Positions 38,205 through 51,609 of a stretch of DNA of 64,000 nucleotides are shown piece after piece. This DNA comes from Unio delphinus. Lineage: Eukaryota; Mollusca; Bivalvia; Unionida; Unionidae. How positions within the stretch are numbered: the stretch's first letter is position 1; every line of letters starts with the position of its first letter. The position numbers were made by a program, and so were the translations under genes. The stretch is taken from NCBI GenBank assembly GCA_029339505.1, contig JAQISU010000032.1, positions 5,642,001-5,706,000 on the forward strand. Direction: 5' to 3'. Below the pieces are notes generated by a model. The model made no database searches. It was not told the DNA's origin and saw only the letters and a program-made list of their open reading frames with translations.

Positions 38205-38392
38205 GAGCAAAACTTGTGTGTAAAGTTTACTCACTTTTTACATTACTACTGTAACTCAAAAGCCAATGAGGGTACTCATGTGTTAACTCACTTTTTACAC
38301 TATGACTGTAACTCAAAAGCCAATGAAGGTACTCGTGTGTAAAGTTTACTCACTTTTTACACTATGACTGTAACTCAAAAGCCAATGAGGGT
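38205..38392. repeat. Tandem repeat of about 62-67 bp, three copies
   Basis: Unit contains ACTCACTTTTTACA and CTGTAACTCAAAAGCCAATG. Copies differ by small indels. Confidence 0.88.
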
Positions 38393-38924
38393 ATGTTCAT
38401 CAAGACTTAGATCATAGATCAAGGAGATCTATGTGTGAAGCCTCTAGTTGACAGATTCACTTGGATAGCGAGGTAAAAATATTTATATTCATGCAGCTAA
38501 GGTCATGTCGCATATTTATTAACCAATTTGTATGAACAGTGTCGCTTTTCATATTTTGGACGGTGTTTTTTGTACCACTATCAGGATCCTGTCTGGAAAG
38601 TTCAGTCACCTCACAGTTACTTTCCTAAGATGTTGTTGTTACTACTTTGATCCGAAATGGGTATTATTTTAACAATTGTACATGTTGACTTTTTGCAATT
38701 GTCACAATCTTAGCCACAAAGATCACATAGCAGTATGCATATTGTTCTTGCCAAGTCGAAAATTCCATATTTAGATACCGGTAGATGAAACTGGTGCTTA
38801 TATCCATGATAGTCTGACATTGTTTTAAAAACTAATTTCTTATTTGTATCTTGAATGTTATGGCATTCAGTTCTTGTATCCAGCCTGTAGCTTACTGCCA
38901 AGGTCTGTAGCGTCAAGGTCATGT

Positions 38925-39472
38925 ATGAGACACTAAAGTGGGTGGTATTATAGAAAGGTAGACAGATTTAGCTCTACAATGATAGCAAATAATCTGGACA
39001 TTTTAGATGCACTACAAAATACAGAGGGGTAAACCTAAGTTTTTGTACCTTTCATTTTTCCATCCAAAATTCAACTAGTGATAGGAATTTGATTTTGTGT
39101 CCATATTTTAGACTTTTTGGCCTCAGGTCTACCGTCTAAGGCAGACTGGTCTGAACTGCACACAGAGGTGAACATGTGCAAAAAATAAGGAAAAGGTGTG
39201 CATTTGCAATAAAGAGTTGTCTCCATACAACAATGATGGATCTGTTAAGCAAAATAAAAAGAACTCCCAACTTTTCCCCTTCTGCTCATGCATGAGCAAA
39301 ATAACCATTGAAAAACAATGTTTTTAACATAACTAGGCATTAATCAAATGGAAAATGCTTGGAAGTTGATGGATTAAAACAGAATGTATTCAGAAATAGC
39401 CCCCAAAATATGTTTCCTACTTGCATTTCATCTAAAAACAGTAAACACCTCCAGGGGTTAATGTGTTAAGCT
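38925..39472 (+). repeat. Dispersed repeat copy A (possible non-autonomous DNA element)
   Basis: Aligns over about 390 bp, in opposite orientation, with 46785-47192. Shared landmarks are AAAGGTAGACAGATTTAGCTC, ATAATCTGGA, a GCAGAC-GGT stretch and a terminal GGGTTAATGTGTTA. No gene content. Confidence 0.7.
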
Positions 39473-39884
39473 GTGTAAGATATTAGGAAGAATTATAATG
39501 ATAAAGGTGTTGCATGCAATGTTTACTTGCCATTTTTCCAGGTCAGGTCAAGGTCAAGTCAAGGACACTGCTGGTGCCATGTTATATTATGACTATAAAT
39601 GCAATTTGTTTCACAACCATCTTAAATTAGGGATATTATATTAACACACTGTATCTCCATCCTTCTGTTATTGTCCAGCCCATAACTTTCTGACAGCTGG
39701 ATTGAATGAAACTGTCCTTGTATATATTTTAACTAGAGTGTTTGTTACCATATGCAAGCCAGAGTGGTTCTAGATTCAATTCATAGCAAGGCAAGGGAAG
39801 ATGTAATTGTGTGATTTTGTACATTTGTGGATAATGGTTTTTGAAGATATTTTATTAAAACTTATACCAATTATATATTATATA

Positions 39885-40807
39885 TTTGCTGCTATGAGAA
39901 CCAAGATACACATCTGTAGATTATGTTATATAATTAGAGATAACATAGACATCTCTTCAATCTCACGCTTAAGGGTCAGTGTCATGGAAAATACAAATCA
40001 GCAGCTTCTGTCCATTTACAGGTATAACACTTAAACTAAAGAAGGTATTATCATGCAACTTTTACCTGTAACTGGAATTTTAGTGTCTCATGTATTCATG
40101 TACCCTCTGCCCTGATAGTAAGGTAAAAACCATGGAATATTGGTTGTCTGCTACCTTACCTAGGCTGTCACTTTTTAAATACTTCATGCATTTTGAGAAA
40201 ATATTTTTAGCTCCTAACCTTATCATGCAGATGACAGGTTTGTTGCAAAAGTTCAAGGTCTTAGAAAAATGCATGTGATTGGCATATAATGTACCTTGCT
40301 GTACCTGTGTTACTTATGGTCTTGAGGTTCTGTCGCATTTTTGGTGCCATCATCAAATTAAAAGCTATAGACTTTGAGAGGGTTTTTCTATATTCTCGTT
40401 ACCATTAGCCGATGTGACACTAATGCGAAAAAGTGGTTGCCTAGAGTATGTGTTACTTGGCCACCTTTTGTTTTGGAATTCCCATGTTGTACATTATTCA
40501 TTTATAATGTGTCTTGCATGAATTTATGAAGATGCAGAATTTTACTTTTTGTAAGAATTAGATTTTTTAAAAATAGACATTAAAAGAAATTACTGTCATT
40601 GGTTAAATGTTCAAGGGTACTTTGGGGCATGTTCAGTTTTTGACTGCTTACATAGCAAAAATTTGAACTCCATAGCAAACAGGTCAAAACATTTCTAGAC
40701 ATCTTCCCCAAAACTTCAATGTTAAAATTTTTTAATCAAAGAATTAGAGGAAAATTATAATGATATCATAATCTACAGATGTGTATCTTGGTTCTCATAG
40801 CAGCAAA
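39885..40807. repeat. Perfect 41 bp inverted repeat enclosing about 840 bp
   Basis: 39885-39925 (TTTGCTGCTATGAGAACCAA...) is the exact reverse complement of 40767-40807. Similarity continues imperfectly inward for about 20 bp. No clear target duplication is seen outside. It is either the terminal repeats of an unknown element or an inverted duplication. Confidence 0.75.
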
Positions 40808-41118
40808 CTAAGAAATGTAATTTTCACACCTTCAAAACCACTTTTTTAAATGTTGTCAGACTTTCAAGAATTGTTCTGTGCAGCATATTTTAGTTAATGT
40901 TTCATATACACTTCAAATCAGTCAAAGACCTTTAACATCAACCAGGTTGAAACCAGTTTTAATATTTTGGCAGTTTTAAGTCAAACTTTACAAATAAAAG
41001 AAAAATCTTTTTCATTTTCTACAGTTGCTGTATGTATTAAGAATACTCAGCCAAGAGACCAACCATTTAATTTGTCAGCGAGGGAGAGGACACCTGGGAT
41101 TTTCTTTCAAAACTGAAT

Positions 41119-41227
<109 letters not shown>

Positions 41228-42539
41228 AGATATTTAATTTGTTTGAACTAATATATTTAAATGTAGTTAGGACAATCTGTTTGACCTGCAGATTAATATT
41301 TTCTACTTTTTGCAGTCATTTCAATTTAAGCCTTAAAGTTAGCCTTACTCAGTTCATTTAAAGTATATTTTGTTTAGCCCTTGATAATGCACTGCATCCT
41401 TTGGAAAGGAGTTGAGAGTTATGACCTGTTAAAATAGTTATGTTTATACTTTTGTCACAAGTTGACATTATGTGGGATTTACTTGGTCCAGTTCAGTGGA
41501 TCAATCTGTCTTACTTGTTCAAGATAAAACTCCTATACAGCTTCACAAATTGCATATGTGACGAGTATGTGCCTGCCATATGAATAGAAGAGGTCTTGTC
41601 ATTTTAATATTTTATTTTACCAGAGAGATGTTACAACACACTTTCAATTGGTAACACTTTGAGATGACCCCCATAGTCCCTTCAGTACATAACAAATTAC
41701 ATGCTTTATCCACTGCTCTAAAACTGCATTACTTTATTTTTTTATTTACAAAATTTATTTCATCCATCCTGCAGTGTCTTATTATAAGATAAATTAGTGT
41801 GAAACCATCAGCATTCTGTTTTTGTCGACATTTTTTGTCTCATGATCATTTTATTACAGCAAAGTTCTATTTTTACGCAAGGAAAGCCCATCTTATGTCG
41901 AAGTTTGATCTCATTAAGCATGACTTCAGCCTTATTAGATTGAACAAAATTGTTTCAACATTTCGAATCAAACAAAACGAAAGTAAAAAAAAATAGAATT
42001 TTAAAAATGCAATCAGTAGTGCTCTTTCAACATAAGAAAGTGTATTTTGATTGCTAAACTAGCAAAGGTAAGGTTTTAGATTAAGTAGGTATACAGAAGG
42101 GACATCATTCAATAGATTTTCCTGTTGGCTCATTCTTAGCACAGACCTTCCGAGTTGCAATCAATTATAAGCCTGAAAGATGAAGAAAAAAAACATGTTC
42201 AATTGAATTGATTTTATATTTCATGCAGTACTTACATTATCTTTGCTATTTTTCATAAAGTACCAATTTTATTCTTGTATAATAGCACACTCCATCTGCT
42301 GGTCATTCACCTCCACTTTCATCATGAAACAACATCACTGATTAATCCTTGGGCTTTTCTTGTGGCTAAAAGTACATGTACACATATTTAGGGCAATGGC
42401 CCTTATAAAGCTGTATATGCCCATAACATTGCCCATTATTAAAGGGATAAATTTATTATTTTTAAATGGTTCTGGTAAACCAGATTCTGTTTTTTGCATA
42501 GTATGCAGGTAGTTCAAGGTGTACAATTTTTGTGTTGCG

Positions 42540-42773
42540 CCCAGAGTGGCCTAAAGTGCTCTCCATTATGGATCACTGCCATCTCACCTCTGCATGGGTT
42601 CGAGTCTAAGATTCGGCTAATGTAGTTATGTGAGAAAGCTTGCCATTAGCTTTTCGTGGGTCGGTGATTCTTTCTGGGGTTTTTCCTAGGTTCTTCCTCC
42701 ACCAATAATACTGGCTGCCATATATAGCCTATTGTGTGCTGAAAAATGGCGTTAAACCCTACAACAACAACAA
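42540..42773 (+). mobile_element. tRNA-Leu-like SINE copy (plus)
   Basis: Full 5' part: GAGTGGCCTAAAGTGCTC (A box), then GGGTTCGAGTC (B box) about 50 bp later. The shared body and a (CAA)n tail at 42763-42773 follow. It is close in sequence to the 52111 copy. Confidence 0.9.
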
Positions 42774-45160
42774 TATTTGTGTATATATACACAATATATA
42801 CAACACACAATTGTATGTGTAGAAACAATAATGGAAAATAAAGACAACTTCATGATAAAAGATGGCACCAAAATCCCATTTTTTTGCATTTTGAAGTTTT
42901 CATTATGAAGGCACACATGAACATGGGCCATTAGGATAAATATGAACACAGTATGCTTTAAATATTTATAGACCAGAAGAACTTTTTGGATGGTCTTTCA
43001 TCCCTACATCTGTCAATCCATTAGCACAAGTTTGTCATAGCTTCCTAAACTACTTTGAGGATAATGACATGGAACTGTGCAAATTCACCTTATGGTTTAG
43101 TTGAACCTAAATGAAAATGGTTCTGAAAGAACATCCAATATGGATGCCACAGCAGCCATCTTGAATATATTACAATTACTCCTCCTGAATCAATGGTCAA
43201 CTCAACTTGATGTTTTCCTGCAAAAAACACTTCTCTGAGGGTTGTTATGGTTGGGGTAGGGTGCTCACAGTATTTTATTTAAATTGGTATTGAAGTCCCA
43301 TCTAGGCTTGATTTTGTTTGGAAGTTCAATTAGTGAAAGATAGATGTAAAGCTCTGAGCTCCCAGTCGGCAATGCAGAGGTTAAATGATTGAATATACAG
43401 ATTAAGTGAAATGCAAAAAATAACAATTTAATAAGAATTCAAGATTTAAACGATTAAAATTTCCCATCTACATTGACTATCATTCTGCCCGATTCTTTAA
43501 TAGCCAATTGCATCACTTAATTAGCAGCATGAGATAAGATTTCCACCTGGCCTTGTATTCTACTCATCTGTGTATCTTTTCTCCTATTCCTTCCAGTTCT
43601 GTATTCTATTCCTCCTGACTTTCTCCAAATTCATTCTCCTCTTTGACTTCTCTATACTCATTCACCTCCTTCTCCACTTTCCCCTACTTGACTCCTTTTC
43701 CTCCTTCTCCACCTTCTATACACCTACTCTCCACCGACTAGACTTTGGGTGACTCGGACTGCTCTGCTAGCCTCAACTTCCCTCTCCACCTCTTAGAGAC
43801 TCATGACTCAACTGAACTGGAAGTTCTGTGTCCCTTAAAACGTTTCCTGTGAAAACACAAGGATGGAACAATATTTTTCCTTAGCCCTCTCATATCGCAT
43901 TACACGCAGCTTATCATAAGATAACGGCTATTAAATTTCTTCAGTCATACATTCAAATATCCATGCTCGGATATATCCATAAATCCATAGTAACCAATCT
44001 TAATACGTCAACCATTTTCCGAACTAACAATTAAAGCATGAGTAAATGCCATCACAATACATTAATAAATGTATTGGTTTACTACGAAGTAACCTAAAGT
44101 AGCAAACTACAAATAATTCTGACCACAAGCTAACAATCTCCATAATTATATATTTAATATTCAAGCACCTTTCTCAAATGCACATGTAAAAGAAACAATA
44201 CAAAGGGAATTCTACAGGTAATAATTATGCGTACTAAACGATGCTAGTAATTAAGTATACATACTGCAAATAATTACAATTATGATGTCATAACATTCAG
44301 CAAAAATCGAGCAAATAACTTACTGACATTTTCAAAGATTTGTTGTTCCTTAGAATCCCCTCTCCGTTTTATCGCCAAATTATGAGTGGCTTCGTATGAA
44401 TCTCAAAGTGACCCTATTAATTAGCAATCTGTCAAGGTGAATATTAAATTTATTCTCAGAATTCTAAAAGTTATAATTTGGATCTCAATTCTGATTGTAA
44501 CTCGGCATCCACAGTATAGTGCTAACAATTAATAATACCATTTTCCTGGTGTTTCAAACCAGAACAGACTTAAAGTTGCTCTTGCCTGCTCTTTAAACAA
44601 CAGATCTGACACAGACTCATTCAACAGTGATTGACCTTAAGACATTATGAAACAAATGTATTGGACTGGTTATGATGTTCTTTTATAATTTTTACACCTG
44701 GTAATATTTTAAGTTAAAAAAAAAGTTCCATAACCAGTATATCTAACAGACAGGGTTCAAAATAATGCAAACGAAAATATATACCAATATATTATTACAC
44801 ACATGATCTTATCTGAAGTAAAATTTATATTTAAATACAGTTTTGGAATTACATACCCTTTATAATTTATTTCAGAACAGATTGTCTTTAGGAATTGGGA
44901 GCAGACCTTTTGAAATTAAAAATTTATCTTTCTACCTCCCCCCCCCCTTCACTTTTAGTGGCACATTATTTTTTTTATCATTTCTTTTAATACTACACAA
45001 CCATAATTTTTAGAAGTATATTTAGTACACCAAAAGAACTGAACAGAATATTTCTGCACACAATGATATAACAGTCAAACAGTAAAAGATGTGAGAATCA
45101 GGCATTTGTGTTTGACCCAGTATAAAAGTTTTTTTTAAATACTTGTCACTTTTGAATGTA
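42774..45160. other. Unannotated stretch with a polypyrimidine tract
   Basis: A C/T-rich run with few purines spans about 43555-43800 on the plus strand and produces a spurious frame. Nothing else is recognised. Confidence 0.4.
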
Positions 45161-45165
45161 TTAAT

Positions 45166-45384
45166 AAATCACATTGGGACAGAAAAACAAGTCCAACTGT
45201 ATTAAATCACATTGGGACAGAAAAACAAGTCAAACTAATAAATCACATTGGGACAGAAAAACAAGTCAAACTAATAAATCACATTGGGACAGAAGAACAA
45301 GTCAAACTATAATCAATCACATTGGGACAGAAAAACAAGTCAAACTGTAATACATCACATTGGGACAGAAAAACAAGTCAAATT
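45166..45384. repeat. Tandem repeat of about 36 bp, six copies
   Basis: Each unit carries ATCACATTGGGACAGAAAAA followed by CAAGTC. Junctions vary by one to three bases between units. Confidence 0.93.
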
Positions 45385-45467
45385 GCAAACACACAGATCC
45401 TGATCGCTGTAGCATAATGTACCTGTAGACCATGGTAGATGTTGTTAGTTCTAATGCTAACTCTTAA

Positions 45468-45540
45468 CAAGCTGCACAGACCCAGATCTCCTTTTGCATT
45501 ATGTGCCAGCAGATCTGGGTCTGTGCAGTTTGCAGTTAGA
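45468..45540. repeat. Hairpin repeat CTGCACAGACCCAGATCT / AGATCTGGGTCTGTGCAG
   Basis: A perfect 18 bp inverted repeat separated by a short loop. Related sequences occur at 55072-55145 and 55620-55695, so this is a small dispersed palindromic family. Confidence 0.85.
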
Positions 45541-46784
45541 CTTGTCTTATAGGAGAGTATACTGTTCTGATTCTGCTGTGTTTTGGTTATTGCCCCTTCA
45601 TATATGTAGCCTTGATTTGAATAGAAAACAGTAAGGCTGAACAACAGGAGTAATAGGGTTGTTCATACTGATATTATAGCACCTGTGCTCCACTGGTTTT
45701 GACTGGTCATTTACCTCCAGTGGCATAATGACATTGGACTCCTAAGGTCCTTGGGGCATTTGATGTATGTGCCCAAGCATTGGTGAACCAGTAAATCCAC
45801 AGGGTATGAATAGTTCTGCATTTGTGTAGTATGAGGGTGGATCATGGTGTACATATTTTGTAACTGGACCTAAGTAAAGAGAATGAACAATAAAATACAG
45901 CCAGACAGAAAGTAAAAACTGGCAACACAAATCCTAGTCATGGATGCATCCATGAGGGTTCATAAACATGGGCTTATAGGGTAATCAACATTGAACTGAA
46001 TTTTTCTTTTAGGCAAGTTACAAGAACCAGTTTCTTAATTTCTCTAAGGCATTGACACATTATAGGTAATAAAAGTAAATATATTTTACATCTGTGCAAA
46101 GTGGTGATAGATACAAATTCATGCCAACAGAAGGTGAGTAGCTATGGGAATATACATTTTTACAATTTTATGATAAAATTAATTAATTTTTTTTTTGCAT
46201 GTTAAAATTAGTGGTAATGTGTTTCTGCTTGTCATGTAAGTTAGAATAATGCTTGTATTTTTTTTTCATTGCACAAAATAATTTACATGTGTTATACTAA
46301 TTGTAACAAAGAAAAGATTTTTATTGCACATAACCAATTTATGCATTGCATAAGAGAATTTTGTTTTATTGATCAAGCACTAATGTTCTATTGAAAGGGT
46401 GCATTTCCATGCCCGAAGGTAAAGGGATTCAATGGTTTAGGTTATAAAGTATTGTTGAGTGTTTTAATCCGGTCACTATCTTTAATGTAAAGAAAATTTG
46501 GCAACAATTTGCCTGTTGACACCTTGAAAACATAACATCTGAAAAGTTGACAAACTCTTCATTCTTTATAATACACTTCACAGTTAAGAAAACTGATTAA
46601 GTTTTAATCAATAAATTAACAATAATATTTTGTGTGCAAGCCTATGGATCATCACAGTTGTTATGAGACCACTCTCACCTTATATGACCTCTATTTTATA
46701 CTTAACCATCATCTCATTGGATTGGCTTCATGGGTAATGGTGGAAGAAAATAGTTCACTTTTGAATCACATATAATTAGTAAAT

Positions 46785-47192
46785 AACACATTAACCCTCG
46801 AGATTTTTGTTATTTTGCTTAAGCATGAACAAAAGGGGAAATGTTTTTTTCTGTTGTTGTTTTTGTTTGCTTAACAGACCAATCATTTTCGTTTGAGACC
46901 ACTCTTTATTCCAAATGCCCACCTTATCCTACTTTTTGCACTTGTTCCCCTGTCTGTGTACAGTTAACAAAACCGGTCTGCCTTAAAGCTGAGGCCAAAA
47001 AGTCAAAAATCTGGACACAAAATTGGATTCTGACCACAGGCAAATTTTGGGTGAAAAAAAATGGATCCAAAAAGCTAGGTTTTTCCCTCTGTATTTTATA
47101 GTGCAACTAACACATCCAGATTATTTGGTATCATTACCTTAGAGCTAAATCTGTCTACCTTTCTATATTATGATACACTTTAGTGTATCATA
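46785..47192 (-). repeat. Dispersed repeat copy B, split by a solo LTR
   Basis: Inverted relative to copy A at 38925. It ends at a TATGATACACTAAAGTGTATC-like palindrome near 47170. The solo LTR at 47193-47999 is inserted here with a 4 bp duplication, and sequence continues at 48004. Confidence 0.7.
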
Positions 47193-47999
47193 TGTTACTT
47201 ATATTTGATATGTCATTTATATTTATTTTTATTGTTTGTTAGATTCAAATTTGGTATTTTAAGTTTAAGATTCGTTCATGGGGGGGGGGGTGACCTGTAC
47301 TTTACAAATAAACACCAGGTGTTGACCTCATTTCTGACATAGCTTCAGAGTTGTAAACAAGCTTTTAAAATGATTGGTTGGTTACAAGGATATTATGGAG
47401 CTTTGTATAAACATCTTTCTATTTTAGTTGGGTCATACGGTGGGTATGTGAGTTTTTTAACGTAAATTTGTTTTAAAAGATTCTAGAAGATCACGTGACC
47501 CATTTCTTGTTTACTTAAAAACAGGTATATAAATTATGTTTTGGGAGCGAACAATTTAGAGTAGAATTTGGGCTGTTAGAATACTAAGTTGTGTGTCGTT
47601 TTGAGTTATTTTAAATTACCTTGTATTGGAAATTATTTCAATTTGTTTGGATCAAGAGGAAATATTTTGTTATTTATCTGGAAAAGAATTGTGCACATAG
47701 AATTTTATTACCAAGAACTGACTTCATCAAGTGACATCATCTTCCATCTTGGATACTTCGCTGGGATTCGACCTTGGAATTATTTGGACATTTTATTACC
47801 AGGACTTTTGCAATTTCTCTAGTGGATAATATTTTGAATTATTTTTGGATTAATTTTTTAATTGATTCTTAAAACCGTAAGTTTATTTTTTTCTTTTCTG
47901 GAAAATATTTATGCTCAATAAATTGTTTATTAAGTTTTTACAAGCTTGTTATTTTCACTCTTTCTATTTTACTGTTTATTCGAGCCTAAGCATGTAACA
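47193..47999 (+). mobile_element. Solo LTR of an older relative of the Gmr1-like element
   Basis: 807 bp, starting TGTTACTT and ending TGTAACA. It is flanked by a perfect 4 bp duplication CATA (47189-47192 and 48000-48003). It aligns with the minus strand of the 2373-9211 LTRs. The right 140 bp (AAAACCGTAAGTTTATTT, ACAAGCTTGTTA, TTTTCACTCTTTCT, TTATTCGAGCCTAAGCA) and the GATCACGTGACC/CTTGTTTACTT region are clearly alike, the rest less so. There is no internal coding sequence, as expected after LTR-LTR recombination. Confidence 0.9.
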
Positions 48000-48487
48000 C
48001 ATACTTGACCTTACAGAGCTTGAAAGTTGGCTACTACCTCCCGTCCCATAAATGCGGTGCCAGGGGTTAATGTTTTAAGATGTTATATTTTGTATGTAAA
48101 TCTACATACTTTTGCATTTACTTTGAAACCACTCTCACCATCATATTCTCCCTCCTGCATAGTTAACCTATAAACACATGACACTTCCAGCTGCAAACAA
48201 CATAAACCCTATGCTTATTCTGTTGATTGCTGGTGCATTGTGTGATAGTAGATCTGTACACATGGTAGGTATGTTGATGAATGTAAAACAGTGCTCTTGT
48301 AGACATTAATTTTAAACACATACAAACATAAATGATTAGACATACAAACATATATGATTAGACATACAAAATTGTGTATGGTATGCTGAAATAATATTTC
48401 AATTTGCTGTTTGTTGGAATTATATAATATAGAAATTAGTTTAGACAGAATGTTACATAAGTGCATTCATGGATATCTAGAACTGCC

Positions 48488-48663
48488 GAACATTGATAAT
48501 TCTGTCAATTATGTTAATGCAGTTGGAGATATAAAGACTGTCTGTGGTTTGATAATTCTGTCAATTATGTTAATGCAGTTGGAGATATAAAGACTGTCTG
48601 TGGTTTGATAATTCTGTCAATTATGTTAATGCAGTTGGAGATATAAAGATGTGTCTGTGGTTT
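48488..48663. repeat. Tandem repeat of about 56 bp, three copies
   Basis: Units contain GATAATTCTGTCAATTATG and GTCTGTGGTTT and are nearly identical. Confidence 0.93.
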
Positions 48664-48665
48664 CC

Positions 48666-50604
48666 TAATGACATGTGGATGAAGTTTAGTGTGTAAGTCA
48701 ATCGTCAGAATTTTAGAATTTACAAAACATCAGTACCACAACAGGCTTTGGAATGATGTCAGCATCAGTAGCCCATACAGAAAAATGGTCAATGTGATGT
48801 CTTTCCATAAAATGACGCAGTCTGGTTTCGATAGTATCTGTATTATATAAAAGTACAATGACATGTTATTGGAAATTAACATGTGTGATGGAAGAAGCAA
48901 TAATGATTCAGATGAAAAGAGACAAAACAGGATTTAATAATATATGATAATAAACTTGAAACTTGACAATATAATGTCCCAGGAGATATAATTTAGCTTA
49001 GGCCAGACTACACATCATGATAGCTTTTGTTGAAAGCCAGATTGTGCCCAGGTAGAGTTTGGCTGGGGTTTATGAGGGTTACTGTTGTATTCCCTACAGC
49101 CATTCATGATGAGTTAAAAGGTGTGCCAATAATGTTGGTATGAGGTCAAGTTAACAAAGGATGTGTCCAGAGGTGCAAAGTGGCAGCAAATCACAAGTTG
49201 AAACACCTAATCAAATCAAAATATGGCCAGTGGTCAAAGTTGGGCTGTCACTGATGGTTGAAATATATGTTAGCCATATGGTAGTTGACAATTTTGCTTG
49301 TATCATTTGAATGTGGAATTTAGTATACAAAGGATACAAAATGTGTTTCCAAAAATATATTCCTATCCATGGGTATATCTTACCAGTGAATAATATAGTG
49401 ATATTGTATATTATTTCCACAGTTTCAAAGTTGTGTTTTAGACAGTGGCTTGAAAAACGTCACATTTTTGTACTTAGATGTTTTGATCAAATAGGGTTTT
49501 CAAAAGTCAAATGGAAAACTCAAGACAGGCATTCAGAGCAGGCTGTAATTGGTGATTTCTCTTGAGGGTGAATGGGTTCAGTGTGAACTAAGGCATGGCC
49601 CTCTCCAATGGCACTTTGCAGCTTTTCTTCTCCTTTCTCAGTCTTACCACTGCACCTGCTGCTATCTTGATATTTGCTGCTCCAGGTATTCAGGTTGCAT
49701 TGATGAGAGATAGGTCAGCATTCTACATTCTGGCTGACTGCAGAGCACATCAACTGAGCTGGTTTGCAGTTCCATACTGCATCACCTACAGTCCAGGCTC
49801 TGCAACTCTGCTCCATGATCCTCTCCGTTATGATGGCACCTTATGACTCAGACCCAACACATGCTGGTAAAGAGTTGGAGGTGTCATCCTGTTTTTCGTG
49901 TTCCAAAGGTTATGGTTTCTGTTTATTTATCCCCGTCTTTCCAAAAATATTGTTTTGTGTATATAGCTAAATGAGCATTTTGGTTGATTAAGTCATATTA
50001 TTGAGTTGTCCTTGCATGCTGGTTCTGCAAAATACTCCTTCCCTGCCCTATAAGTGGGTTGGTTTCTGTACTTAGGCCAATGCTGGCATGTCAATTAAGT
50101 TTGTGAGTGTTTTCTTGACCCTGAACCTCACATGCATAAACATGGGATCATACTCCCTTTCCTTTTCCTAGGATGCATGTCCAGTGATCTAGTTTCTGCT
50201 CCCATCCCCTATTGATTGCTATTATTTGGTTTGATAATTGACCTGCCAACATCATTGTTGTCCTGGTGTAGTGTTATTTGTGTTGTGTTGCATATCCATG
50301 ATCCTCTCTCAATGGTTGGAGGCAGCATGGGAATCTTTGCTGAGGTTGTGCCAGAATCCTCTCTGTATAGTGGAATGAACCAACATGGCCACTGTCAGTG
50401 ATTAAGATATTACATGTACAGCATTCAGATTGTTGGAGGTAAAAGGTACATGTAGATCTTGCTTGAAAAAGTGATTGACATTTTAATTGTGGTATATTTG
50501 CAGCCAAGGTAAGCAGCCCTTCAGACAGCACCACCTATGGGCACTAGCAGAATTCAATGAATACCACCCCCTGCACAGTGTAGCAGCTTTTAGTTAATGA
50601 AATC

Positions 50605-50605
<1 letters not shown>
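48666..50605. other. Unannotated stretch, GC-richer around 49590-49860 and 50200-50570
   Basis: These two blocks share short words (CCATGATCCTCTC) and have higher GC than the neighbourhood. They may be fragments of an unrecognised transposon on the minus strand, but no catalytic motif could be read. Confidence 0.35.

Positions 50606-50607
<2 letters not shown>

Positions 50608-50672
<65 letters not shown>
50608..50672. repeat. (TA)n microsatellite
   Basis: About 32 TA units. Confidence 0.95.
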
Positions 50673-50674
<2 letters not shown>

Positions 50675-51203
50675 GTGTTCATATACATGTACTAAGAACA
50701 GTAATGGTAGTTTCTTCTCGGGGTGGGGGTGAGTTTGGCATTTAGAGTTTTTCATTTGCTTTATTTCCTAAACCCATTAAAAGATTCTCATTCTACTTCA
50801 CAAGAGTCGTTATGAAACTGAGGCAGTTCATTCTGTATCATGATCATTGCCCATTAAAATGGAGGCTATTCAAATTTTTTTTGTATATTTCTTAAAATCT
50901 ATGATGGATTTTCATTATACTTTGAAGCTCTCATTTCGTGACATGGGTACCAAACCTTTGACCTTGTGCTCAAGGTCAGTCCTTGTGTTGAAGAATGGAC
51001 ATGTAATTCCATGTGAATAATGTAGACAATGTTAAGCTTATGCATTATTCAGTGGTAAATCTGGGTCTTCACTTCATATTTTGGTGCAATTTATAGCAGG
51101 TACAAGCAATTAATTTGAGATGAAAGTGACTATGTTTGTTGCCTGCAGCATCTCCAAGTATTTCTGGGGCAGTAAATTGGTTTAAAGCCCATAACTATGG
51201 GAG

Positions 51204-51359
51204 CAGGCCCGCACCTAGGAAATTCTGGGCCCCAGGCAGCTGACAGAGTTCGGGCCCCTTTCGTGTTTCAAATATGTGCATACTTGAAAAAGGGCGGGCC
51301 CCTATCTAGCTCGGGCCCCTGACAAGTGCCATGGTTGTCCCTCCCTAGGTGCGGGCCTG
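51204..51359. mobile_element. MITE with CAGGCCCGCACCTAGG ends
   Basis: 156 bp with a perfect 16 bp inverted repeat at the ends and GC-rich contents (several GGGCCCC words). Outside, ATGGGAG occurs directly on the left and directly on the right, so a 7-8 bp duplication is likely. Size and ends fit a hAT-type MITE. Confidence 0.82.
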
Positions 51360-51609
51360 ATGGGAGGCACATATTTAATATGACTTTGGTCTGTATGATG
51401 CATCTTTTTATCTCCATGTTTTTTTTCTTCAACAAGGGTTCATTTTTGGCTTTTTAATCCTTAGCCCAATGTTTTTATATTGTTTACAATAGATTACTTA
51501 CCTTTTTCATGCTAAGTAATTTACTTCTGAGCTTTCAGGGTTTGGCTGTTTACAATTTTTAAGTTATGACACTGTGGTAAGTAACCAAGGAGCAGAGAGA
51601 GACCTTGGG

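Noticed and set aside
43570..43752. Hydrophobic 60-codon frame
   Set aside because: Produced by a polypyrimidine tract, with no start context or homology.
45166..45384. CRISPR-like array of 36 bp repeats
   Set aside because: Repeats are contiguous with only 1-3 variable bases between, so it is a tandem repeat.
49595..50570. Tc1/mariner-like transposase remnant on the minus strand
   Set aside because: Some strings looked transposase-like but no DDE motif or terminal repeat could be read.
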